From contig CALLUS010000013.1 in the NCBI GenBank assembly GCA_938010435.1, positions 62,001-126,000 on the forward strand: DNA of 64,000 bases, written 5' to 3'. The notes under the pieces were generated by a model. The model did not search any database and was not told the DNA's origin. It saw only the letters and a program-made list of their open reading frames with translations. The position numbers were made by a program, and so were the translations under genes. How positions within the stretch are numbered: the stretch's first letter is position 1; the number at the start of each line of letters is the position of its first letter. This DNA comes from an uncultured Rhizobiaceae group bacterium. Its GTDB lineage: Bacteria; Pseudomonadota; Alphaproteobacteria; Rhizobiales; Rhizobiaceae. Positions 1-6,387 of the stretch are shown piece by piece.

Positions 1-431
1 GATGACCGTTTCGCCAAAGATTTGCCGCTTAAACCAAGTTTTTGAGTTATGCGTCTCAACTGACGCATACAGATTCCCAACTCCAAAGCTATCTCGCGAC
101 GGCACACACCGTTACCAACCATTTCTACAATTTGAGCGCCCCGCGCCGCATTGCTGACAGGGCTGCGTTTAGGTACGCAAAGTTCAGCACCGTTTGAGTA
201 TTCAGAAAGCGCACAAGCGTTTTCAAATCCTATATGCAGCGCAATGTGGTGCTGGCGATGCATTGTCTTTGGGATTTTCAATTCAACACCAGAGTAATAA
301 GCCATCAACAAGCGGGCTATATCCGGCGACAAGATTTGCGCGACGTGATCAATATCGCGATCGCCCTCAAATTCAGCTTCGGAAAACTGGTTGTTTTCTG
401 GCACGGTCGATTTGTTTTGAAAGTGTTTCAT
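1..431 (-). CDS. HTH-containing regulator, 3' end cut by window edge
   Basis: An open frame on the minus strand starts at ATG 431 and runs off the left edge without a stop, giving at least 143 residues. The last third (about residues 95-143) contains a helix-turn-helix-like pattern: AQIVEMVGNGVCRREIALEL, then a basic segment with RQLRRITQKLGLSGKS. The family is not recognised; the LGLSGK ending recalls GcrA-type or other small HTH proteins, but that is only a resemblance. No strong ribosome-binding site is visible. Two inverted repeats sharing GCGGA/GTCCGC lie immediately upstream and could be its own operators. Function unknown; a DNA-binding role is inferred from the HTH only. Confidence 0.6.
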   Translation of the reverse strand, partial: MKHFQNKSTVPENNQFSEAEFEGDRDIDHVAQILSPDIARLLMAYYSGVELKIPKTMHRQHHIALHIGFENACALSEYSNGAELCVPKRSPVSNAARGAQIVEMVGNGVCRREIALELGICMRQLRRITQKLGLSGKSLAKRS

Positions 432-433
432 AG

Positions 434-487
434 GCGGAACTATGTCCGCTTTTTAAATCGGAAAAAGGCGGACCGTTGTCCGCCTTT
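434..487. promoter_or_regulatory. Two tandem GCGGA-N-TCCGC inverted repeats (candidate operators)
   Basis: Positions 464-487 form a perfect inverted repeat (10-bp arms AAAGGCGGAC/GTCCGCCTTT around CGTT). Positions 434-449 repeat the core with one mismatch (GCGGAACTATGTCCGC). Their centres are 34 bp apart, about three helical turns, and the proximal copy abuts the start codon at 431. This fits autoregulation by the HTH protein. On the minus strand the first repeat is followed by a T-run, so a terminator is the alternative reading. Confidence 0.5.
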
Positions 488-615
488 CAATACTTTTTTC
501 ACTGCTAGTTTCGCATCAACAAATGCCACCTGTTCCTTCAGGTTCGACAACTTTGGGTGCCATGGGTGTTGTTTGTCAGACGATCAATTGTTCACGAGGC
601 AATCGATTGTTAAAA

Positions 616-642
616 GGTGCGGGTCTTCAAAAGACCCGCACC
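616..642. repeat. Perfect 12-bp inverted repeat
   Basis: GGTGCGGGTCTT (616-627) and its exact complement (631-642) flank a three-base CAA loop. On the minus strand the stem is followed by TTTTAAC, so it could be a weak minus-strand terminator. No gene was found that it would terminate. It sits in the gene-free stretch 432-943, where I see no convincing coding frame. Confidence 0.5.
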
Positions 643-727
643 AATTTAACCATCTGGGTAGCTCTTTTGGTTTCAGGCTTGTTGTTATGCAGCAAATCAG
701 TTATTCAATACATGGGCTTAGAAACCC

Positions 728-943
728 TTTCCTTAGGCGGTCCACGCCACCTGATCTTGAATGGTCGAACGGCGTTTTTTTGTGCCCGCTTGCGGGCTTG
801 CGGTCCTATAGGCCGGGAGGCCGGAGCGCATGTCCAAGGCGAAAGCCTAAAGGCTTCGGCGCTGTCCTAAGGCAGTTTCTAACTCCCGGCTTCGCGCAAT
901 CCTGCGCGAAGTTGTTCCTTAGAAAGAACCTTAGGAGACAGAA
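728..943 (+). promoter_or_regulatory. Structured leader with possible anti-Shine-Dalgarno pairing
   Basis: The stretch before the gene at 944 is dense in stems: GCCCGC/GCGGGC (784-797), GGCC/GGCC around GGGA (811-822), AGCC/GGCT (845-856 region) and a perfect 9-bp stem CTTCGCGCA/TGCGCGAAG (890-911). TCCTAAGG at 865-872 is exactly complementary to CCTTAGGA at 929-936, which covers the AGGA of the ribosome-binding site of the next gene. Further CCTTAG copies at 731 and 917 could compete. This suggests a translational switch or structured 5' UTR. I do not recognise a known riboswitch class. Confidence 0.45.
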
Positions 944-1450
944 ATGTCAGAACTACAAACAGAAACTTTTAGTACAGACACACTCAATGACGCTGTTTCA
1001 AAAGTGTTAGCATTGAACGACTTGGTCGGCACTGCGTTGGCACGAGATGGCATGAACGACAAAACCGAAAAAGATTTATGGTTGCTGTATAGTAGCCTGG
1101 GTCATCAACTTGAATGTGCCACCCAAGATGCCGTGGCGCATATTTCGAGCATGAATGATCAAATAAAATTCAGTGATGACGCTGCCAGCGAAAAGCGCCA
1201 AAGCGAAATCGAAGAATTCATGATCGAACAGGCACACATGATCAAAACCATGAATGTACTTTTGAGGAAATACGCTGACGGCGAAGTTGAAAAAGATACA
1301 GATCTTCGCGAAACCCACAAATGCATAGACGGCATGACTATGATGCAAAAACTGGCCAGGCTGGAACACAACACAATAAGGCATTGGCCAAAAAATAAGT
1401 CGCCTTTGTATCTGTTTCCAAAACCCCTACACGAAGTCAAAGCTGGGTAG
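944..1450 (+). CDS. Hypothetical protein, 168 aa
   Basis: ATG 944 is preceded by a clear AGGAGA at a good distance, so the start is well supported. The 168-residue product is soluble, mostly helical by composition and acidic in the middle, with no signal peptide or membrane segment. The C-terminal third carries several His and Cys residues without a recognisable metal motif. I recognise no family. Its translation may be controlled by the structured leader upstream, whose CCTAAGG element can pair with the ribosome-binding site. It is the first gene of a same-strand run of unknown genes (944-3395) next to IS remnants, so an accessory or mobile-element origin is plausible but unproven. Confidence 0.55.
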   Translation: MSELQTETFSTDTLNDAVSKVLALNDLVGTALARDGMNDKTEKDLWLLYSSLGHQLECATQDAVAHISSMNDQIKFSDDAASEKRQSEIEEFMIEQAHMIKTMNVLLRKYADGEVEKDTDLRETHKCIDGMTMMQKLARLEHNTIRHWPKNKSPLYLFPKPLHEVKAG

Positions 1451-1518
1451 TCTATCAAGTTTGGCGCGGATATCTCCGCGCCAAATGACAAGTCAGCATG
1501 TCAGGATGAATACTCAAA

Positions 1519-1824
1519 TTGCGACATTCAAACGCCAAAAGCTTTATTGTTGGTCACATTGTTCATCAATCTAACAAGCAAGGTGTGACAATTGCTGTTG
1601 CTATATCTCGGTTTCTGAACGCGCTCGATGCGCACACACTTGCTACTTATCTGCAAGATGCCGCTGATAGATTAGATTTGTATTCGATGCAGAGCGCATT
1701 GCCTACCAATCTCACAGAAGAAATTCTTTGTGACTGGGTCAGTAACCATCCATCTGTGCATCTTTGGAAGAATACATCGGTCCTCAATCTGACGTGCAAA
1801 AAATCGACCCAGCTTAAGATATGA
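1519..1824 (+). CDS. Small hypothetical protein, possible
   Basis: This open frame has no ATG. It can start at TTG 1519 (101 aa) or, more likely, at GTG 1585, which follows an AAGG and gives a 79-residue product beginning VTIAVAISRFLNALDAHTLA. The product has a short helical segment (RFLNALDAHTLATYLQDAADRLD) and no recognisable domain. It ends just before the next gene at 1835, in the same direction, which favours a real gene in the same unit. Short length and the unusual start keep confidence low. Confidence 0.35.
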   Translation: MRHSNAKSFIVGHIVHQSNKQGVTIAVAISRFLNALDAHTLATYLQDAADRLDLYSMQSALPTNLTEEILCDWVSNHPSVHLWKNTSVLNLTCKKSTQLKI

Positions 1825-1834
1825 GCAGTTCAAT

Positions 1835-2464
1835 ATGACAACGAAAAAGCAGCGGAAACTCACCAAGGCGAACCTACAGGCGAGGCGTAATATAACTTAT
1901 CATGTTGGCAACAAAGCAGAGCGCCTTGGGATCTCGATAACTAGGGCTGCACAAATCTTTAGAGCTGATGTGATAGCAAGCCAAACGTCCACACACTTGG
2001 CGCAGGCGGCGCACTTAGCAGACCCAGGCACTTGGCCACCATCAGAAGCAAAAATAATCAGTTGGGTCCGAAAGTGGCAACGGGACAAACCACTTGGACA
2101 ACAACGAAAAGACCGAAAGACGCGAGCGCCTAAAATTGATCCAGGTGCGGTGGCCAACGCTCGAAAGAGAGTGCTTGAATATATCCTTGCCAGACGCAAA
2201 CAGCGCAATTCAACAATCAGCATGGAAATACATAATTTTCAGGAAAGGTTGAGGTTCCACCGCCTTGCACCAGATGTTCAAGAGGCAGCAAAAACAGCAC
2301 ACGCAAGGCCAGGCTCCAAAACAGATATCAGTCTCGCGAGAAACACAATTTATAGTTGGCTTAAGATTTATGAAAATTCTGGCTATGAAACTTCATCACT
2401 AAAACCAAAGTCGCCTAAGGCAATCAATCACCGACCAGCAAACGACAACGAAAGTAAGGTTTAA
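1835..2464 (+). CDS. Hypothetical HTH protein with transposase-like C-terminus, 209 aa
   Basis: A basic 209-residue protein (start ATG 1835, 10 bp after the preceding frame). The segment ARNTIYSWLKIYENSGYE near residues 168-187 resembles the second helix-turn-helix of transposase N-terminal regions (IS481, IS630 and Mu-type). No DDE catalytic domain follows in this or the adjacent genes. The N-terminal half is rich in Lys/Arg. It could be a DNA-binding protein derived from a transposase, or a regulator of an integrated element. It is followed 2 bp later by a 27-codon frame. No specific function can be assigned. Confidence 0.5.
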   Translation: MTTKKQRKLTKANLQARRNITYHVGNKAERLGISITRAAQIFRADVIASQTSTHLAQAAHLADPGTWPPSEAKIISWVRKWQRDKPLGQQRKDRKTRAPKIDPGAVANARKRVLEYILARRKQRNSTISMEIHNFQERLRFHRLAPDVQEAAKTAHARPGSKTDISLARNTIYSWLKIYENSGYETSSLKPKSPKAINHRPANDNESKV

Positions 2465-2466
2465 AA

Positions 2467-2550
2467 ATGTCGATAGACCCTTCACAAGTGGCGGACGCCA
2501 GATTGACGATTGTTCAAAAATTGCGCCGGTTGAAATCAAAAACCGAGTGA
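2467..2550 (+). CDS. 27-aa small ORF coupled to the next gene
   Basis: ATG 2467 lies 2 bp after the previous stop. The frame encodes 27 residues (MSIDPSQVADARL, then a basic LRRLKSK tail). Its TGA (2548-2550) overlaps the GTG start (2547-2549) of the next gene in a GTGA arrangement typical of translational coupling. It may be a real small protein or a leader peptide that opens the downstream start. There is no recognisable homologue. Confidence 0.4.
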   Translation: MSIDPSQVADARLTIVQKLRRLKSKTE

Positions 2551-3395
2551 GTAAAAGCAAAGTAATTGCATCTTTTTTGAATGCTGTGGCTACAGATAAA
2601 ATTGATGCTGAAATGCATGAGGCTTTGGCCGATGCAAACGATAAATTAGGTAAATCGATAAGCAGAGCGACACTCTATCGATGGTGGAATGCTGCAGACA
2701 ATCAAAAATCTCTTGAACCCAAAAAAAGAGAAAAACGCGCACCTGTTCGCGAACTCACAAACAATCAGAGCGAGGCTTTCTTTTATCTGGCCTCTCTGTG
2801 GGATGTTTGCAGAAAAAAACACGCGGGCAGTATCGATTGGATAGTGGGTGAAAAATCCATGGTCATTGATGAACTGGACATCACGATAAATCAGAAACGG
2901 TTTCTATGGCGAGTGACTGCTGGGGAAGTTATTCGGGAATACGCTCTTCGCAAAGGCATATCAAAATCTGACGCATGCAAAAAAGTAGCCACACAACTAT
3001 TACAATATGGTGTCGACCACCCCTTCCCATTGGCCGATTTAAACTCACACAATCGAGGTTTCGATATTGTAGGAAAACGGATGTTGCCTGGAGGGATTGA
3101 TTTTATCAGTCAAAAGTCGGCCATCAAGCTATTTGCTGCTGTTGAATACTGGTTCGAAGACATTAGCATCGAACGGATATCTAAGTACCTGTTAGAATGG
3201 GTGGACGAAGCAAGCGTTCCCGACATTAGAATTTCAATGCATAAAATTGATTTATTAGATACAAATTACTTAGCGTCAATTGCCAGATTACATAATGAAA
3301 CTAGATTGCCATTTTCTAAAAAGAAAATACGAGCGCTTAAAAGTAAAAACTACAATTTTGCTCATCACTTGGATTGTCTAAAATCTCAAAGTTAG
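2547..3395 (+). CDS. Hypothetical protein with N-terminal HTH-like segment, 282 aa
   Basis: Starts at GTG 2547, overlapping the stop of a 27-codon frame, and encodes 282 residues. Near residues 37-50 the segment SISRATLYRWWNAAD looks like a helix-turn-helix recognition region. The remainder (residues 70-282) is basic with mixed secondary structure and matches no family I know. The DNA is noticeably AT-richer than the metabolic genes from 5316 onward, which suggests separate acquisition. With its neighbours it forms a same-strand set of DNA-binding-like unknowns resembling cargo or control genes of a decayed mobile element. Function is unknown. Confidence 0.5.
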   Translation: MSKSKVIASFLNAVATDKIDAEMHEALADANDKLGKSISRATLYRWWNAADNQKSLEPKKREKRAPVRELTNNQSEAFFYLASLWDVCRKKHAGSIDWIVGEKSMVIDELDITINQKRFLWRVTAGEVIREYALRKGISKSDACKKVATQLLQYGVDHPFPLADLNSHNRGFDIVGKRMLPGGIDFISQKSAIKLFAAVEYWFEDISIERISKYLLEWVDEASVPDIRISMHKIDLLDTNYLASIARLHNETRLPFSKKKIRALKSKNYNFAHHLDCLKSQS

Positions 3396-3511
3396 TCTCA
3401 ATCGCTGACAATTGGCGCGGTGCGGTGTCTCTTTGTAATCATTGGTTTTTTTTAAATTTTTCTATCTAATTCGCGCTTTACCGCTCTTGCGGTCTATATT
3501 TATTTGAGACA

Positions 3512-3623
3512 CTTTTGGAGTGTTCAGACGATGTAACGTACGATGGCCAAATACATCTCACGGATACCTTAATTCAAGGAACACTTTCAGTAACTTGGGG
3601 CGTATCCAATAACACTCCAAAAG
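3512..3623. repeat. 13-bp perfect inverted repeat flanking 86 bp
   Basis: CTTTTGGAGTGTT at 3512-3524 and its exact complement AACACTCCAAAAG at 3611-3623 bound an 86-bp non-coding spacer. This lies in the 385-bp gene-free gap between the unknown genes and the IS3 remnant. It could be a long hairpin, the ends of a small non-autonomous element, or a recombination site. A compact stem at 3480-3493 (ACCGC/GCGGT) lies just upstream. No ORF is supported here. Confidence 0.45.
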
Positions 3624-3781
3624 AGTTCGGGTTTGGTGTGCAATTTTACCGCGCCTGATGCCTTTCTGAACAAACTTTACCGCACCAATGCAATTCCAGT
3701 GAGACTCTTCATATAGCGATTTCAACTGTTACTACGTTGTAACAAATCATTTTTTCTTCAAGACACTAACCGCACCAAGAT

Positions 3782-4105
3782 TACAAAAGGTATCGCCCCC
3801 CACAGAAAGACATCCGCCGCAAAACGCGCAAGCGGTATTCATCTGAGGACAAGATCAGGATCGTGCTGGCCGGTTTGCGTGGCGAAGACACGATTGCTGA
3901 ACTGTGTCGGCAGGAAGGCATTGCCCAGAGCCAATATTATTCGTGGTCAAAGGAGTTCTTGGAAGCTGGTAAGATGCGTCTGGTTGGTGATACGGCGCGG
4001 GAGGCCAAAACTGGTGAGGTACAGAGCCTGCGTCGTGAAGCCCGCGATCTGAAGGAGGTCGTGGCCGAGCAGACATTGGAACTTCGCCTTCTCAAAAAAG
4101 CATGA
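3782..4105 (+). pseudogene. IS3-family OrfA remnant (HTH protein), start lost
   Basis: The frame reads KDIRRKTRKRYSSEDKIRI, then the HTH part (TIAELCRQEGIAQSQYYSW) and the helical stretch LRREARDLKEVVAEQTLELR, a typical IS3 OrfA with C-terminal leucine-zipper-like region. Upstream in frame there is a stop at 3767-3769 and no ATG before an internal GTG at 3863, so the native start is gone. The reading ends with LLKKA and a stop, where intact relatives (from memory) continue for about 10 residues before OrfB. The deletion junction lies just after the stop. Confidence 0.75.
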
Positions 4106-4643
4106 TCGGGGATGCGGCTGGTATTATCTCTCAACTATCCTCGACGACTTCTCGCGATGCGTGGTGGCGTGGAAGCTGTGCACCACCATGAAGACGAATG
4201 ATGTCACCGACACGTTGGAACTGGCTCTACAGGCTTCCGGCTGCTATAAAAGGTGACGGTTCGCCACAAGCCGCGTCTGTTGTCCGACAACGGTGCCAGC
4301 TACGTCTCAGGTCAAACTCGCTGATTGGCTGAAAGAAGAGGGCATGGATCACGTTCGCGGCGCTCCCTACCACCCGCAGACACAGGGCAAGATTGAACGT
4401 TGGCATCAAACCCTGAAGAACCGCATCCTGTTGGAGAACTACTTCTTGCCCGGTGATCTCAACGCCAGCATCGAGCGCTTCGTCGAGCACTACAATCACC
4501 ACCGCTACCATGAGCGCCTGTGGAACCTGACACCCGCCGACGTCTACTTCGGACACGGACAAACCATTCTACTCGAACGCGAAAGGATCAAACGAGAAAC
4601 ATTCAAACAGCGGCGTTTGCAATACCGCAAGCAAGTCGCCTAA
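4106..4643 (+). pseudogene. IS3-family OrfB (DDE transposase) remnant, deleted and frameshifted
   Basis: Fragments of an rve/DDE transposase are spread over three frames: GWYYLSTILDDFSRCVVAWK (from about 4114), then RHKPRLLSDNGASYVSG after one frameshift near 4250, then LADWLKEEGMDHVRGAPYHP to the C-terminus after a second shift near 4320. The second Asp (SDNG) and the Glu (QTQGKIERWHQ) of the catalytic triad remain. The first Asp, expected in a W-x-T-D-F motif, lies in the deleted part. The protein cannot be functional. The final stretch ends with a stop at 4641-4643. Confidence 0.8.
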
Positions 4644-4717
4644 TATCAACCAAACGATGAGCCAATCTCTCCGCTAAATCATGCGGCCAGTTGTTCCAAA
4701 AACTCTGACGACGGACA

Positions 4718-4831
4718 CTGCATGGTGCAGAACACGAAGTTTGCGCTGAATTTCGCGTTGCCCCTTGCTCATAAACATCCCCTTCATCCCAATTCCCGGA
4801 GGTTAATGGAAATGTCCCGCGAGTAACGACA
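4718..4831 (-). mobile_element. IS481-like element fragment (5' end of transposase gene)
   Basis: On the minus strand an ATG at 4787 (alternative 4772) begins MSKGQREIQRKLRVLHHA, which I recognise as the amino end of IS481/integrase-type transposases of alphaproteobacteria. It stops exactly at the CA end of the IS3 element (4717), so the IS3 copy inserted into, or recombined with, this gene. Upstream, 4788-4831 contains GGGACATTTCC-type sequence and may reach this element's own terminal repeat near 4831. Only the first 23 or so codons survive. Confidence 0.55.
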
Positions 4832-4962
4832 TGTCTACACAGGTGGGTAAGAAAACAGAAACCACAATCAATCTCGACATCACTGACAACATCACTGCAC
4901 GCGGCGGCGTTTCCACCGAAGACGACACGAGCATCGGTATTTTTCTTGAAAAAGTTTATTGA
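4831..4962 (+). other. Possible 43-codon gene fragment
   Basis: ATG 4831 opens 43 codons (MSTQVGKKTETTINLDITDN, then ITARGGVSTEDDTSIGIF). The start coincides with the probable edge of the IS481-like fragment, so this may be the truncated end or start of a gene broken by the insertion. No ribosome-binding site is seen and no family is recognised. Confidence 0.2.
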
Positions 4963-5187
4963 GTTAAATTATTGGTTGTTTAGAGTGGGTTCTTGATGGT
5001 TATCTCATAATAACAAGATAGCGAGGCGCTCAAACATCCTTAGTTCGAGCACAAATCAACGTTCACTGCGGCATCTCCTCTATGTGATACAGCGCGTTCT
5101 ATAGATATGCATTAGCAAAGCAAAATGAACCTCTTGTAGGGTCGGTCTTCTGACTTTTGGACTTCTCAACAATAACTCGCGATGATT

Positions 5188-5199
5188 CTAAACGTTTAG
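5188..5199. promoter_or_regulatory. 12-bp perfect palindrome upstream of the nucleoside operon
   Basis: CTAAACGTTTAG, with a central CG as in LacI/GalR-family operators, lies 117 bp before the start of the binding-protein gene. It falls in a 353-bp gene-free stretch (4963-5315) that must carry the operon promoter. I see no other defined signal in that stretch. No regulator gene is adjacent, so the link is weak. Confidence 0.3.
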
Positions 5200-5315
5200 C
5201 TTGCTTGAAGAAAAGAAAGCTGGAACATTGAAACCCTCGCTAAGCTGAGCTCAAACAAGACAGCTAAGCCATGAAACAATGTAACGCTAATTGAACGTTC
5301 TGAGAGGAACTCCAA

Positions 5316-6311
5316 ATGAAGAAATTTACAACAACACTGCTTGCATGTGCAGCAGTTCTCGCAACATCAACAGCCAGTTTCGCTGACCCAGCAGTTATAT
5401 ATGACCTTGGCGGAAAATTCGACAAATCGTTCAACGAATCTGCTTTCAACGGTGCTAAACGCTGGAAAGATGAAACTGGCGGAAATTTCGCGGAAGTTGA
5501 GTTACAATCTGATGCACAACGCGAACAAGCTATGCGCCGTTTTGCCCAATCCGGTGCAAACCCAATTGTAATGGCTGGCTTTGCTTTCGCTTCCGCACTG
5601 ACAGAAGTTGCACCTGATTTCCCTGACACAAAATTCGTTATCGTGGACATGGTCGTCGACAAGCCAAATGTAAAATCCGTCGTGTTCAACGAACATGAAG
5701 GTTCATACCTTGTGGGTATGATGGCTGCTCTTGCGTCCAAAACAGGAACGGTTTCTTTCGTTGGCGGCATGGACATCCCACTCATTCGTAAGTTTGCATG
5801 TGGTTACGCCCAAGGTGCAAAGGCTGCTAAAGAAGGCACAAAAGTCATCTCGAACATGACTGGTACAACAGGCGCTGCTTGGAATGACCCTGTAAAAGGT
5901 TCTGAACTCACAGTCGCTCAAATCAGTCAAGGTTCTGATGTTGTGTTTGCAGCTGCAGGCGGCACCGGTCTTGGTGTTCTTCAAACCGCTGCAGACAAAA
6001 ATATCTTGTCGATCGGTGTTGATGCAAACCAAAACTATCTTCATTCAGGCAAGGTTCTTACCTCAATGCTGAAACGCGTAGACAACGCTGTCTATGATGC
6101 TTTCAAAGAGGGCGATAGTGTCAAACCAGGCATCAATGCAATGGGCCTTGAAAACAATGGTGTTGGTTACGCGCTTGACGAGCACAACGCTAAATTGGTG
6201 ACTGCTGAAATGAAGGCAGCTGTTGATGCAGCAAGCACCAAGATTTCTTCAGGCGAGATCAAAGTTCACAATTATATGAGCGATGAGAAATGCCCAGCGC
6301 TTGAATTCTAA
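5316..6311 (+). CDS. BMP-family nucleoside ABC transporter substrate-binding protein
   Basis: A 331-residue periplasmic binding protein of the BMP/PnrA/Med family, whose members capture purine and pyrimidine nucleosides. ATG 5316 follows GAGAGGAACTCC. The signal peptide is residues 1-23 with probable cleavage after SFA; a Cys at residue 11 is too early for a convincing lipobox. Family features include the early DxGGKFDKSFNESAF segment, VDMVVDKPNV and VGGMDIPLIRKF. It heads the operon with a double ATPase, two permeases, a sugar kinase and two nucleoside hydrolases, which strongly supports nucleoside import. A hairpin follows the stop and may raise its level over the downstream genes. Confidence 0.92.
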   Translation: MKKFTTTLLACAAVLATSTASFADPAVIYDLGGKFDKSFNESAFNGAKRWKDETGGNFAEVELQSDAQREQAMRRFAQSGANPIVMAGFAFASALTEVAPDFPDTKFVIVDMVVDKPNVKSVVFNEHEGSYLVGMMAALASKTGTVSFVGGMDIPLIRKFACGYAQGAKAAKEGTKVISNMTGTTGAAWNDPVKGSELTVAQISQGSDVVFAAAGGTGLGVLQTAADKNILSIGVDANQNYLHSGKVLTSMLKRVDNAVYDAFKEGDSVKPGINAMGLENNGVGYALDEHNAKLVTAEMKAAVDAASTKISSGEIKVHNYMSDEKCPALEF

Positions 6312-6333
6312 GACATAGATCAACGACAAAAAT

Positions 6334-6370
6334 GGGGCTTTGCCATTGAATTGGCATAGCCCCTACTTTT
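6334..6370 (+). terminator. Hairpin plus T-run between binding-protein and ATPase genes
   Basis: GGGGCTTTGCC (6334-6344) pairs with GGCATAGCCCC (6353-6363) with one mismatch and is followed by TACTTTTT. It has the form of an intrinsic terminator. Because the operon continues 18 bp later, it probably acts as a partial terminator or a 3'-end stabiliser for the binding-protein mRNA. Confidence 0.7.
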
Positions 6371-6387
6371 TCCAAATCGGTACCAGT

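Larger units (their letters stand above)
3782..4717 (+). mobile_element. Degenerate IS3-family element, right end intact
   Basis: OrfA- and OrfB-type remnants of an IS3-family element lie on the plus strand. The right end is recognisable: the sequence closes with GACGGACA at 4710-4717, fitting the family rule of ends in CA, and abuts a piece of another transposase gene. The matching left terminal repeat beginning TGTCCGTC is not present in 3396-3800. OrfA has lost its start, and a central deletion removed the end of OrfA and the first half of OrfB. The element is immobile. Confidence 0.7.

Noticed and set aside
194-1010. Overlapping plus-strand open frames in the first kilobase
   Set aside because: They run through hairpins and the start of the gene at 944, show Cys/Arg-rich composition of translated non-coding DNA, and the minus strand has a better frame with an HTH.
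3396-3800. Left terminal inverted repeat of the IS3 element
   Set aside because: No match to TGTCCGTC was found. TGTTCAGACG at 3521 shares too few positions.
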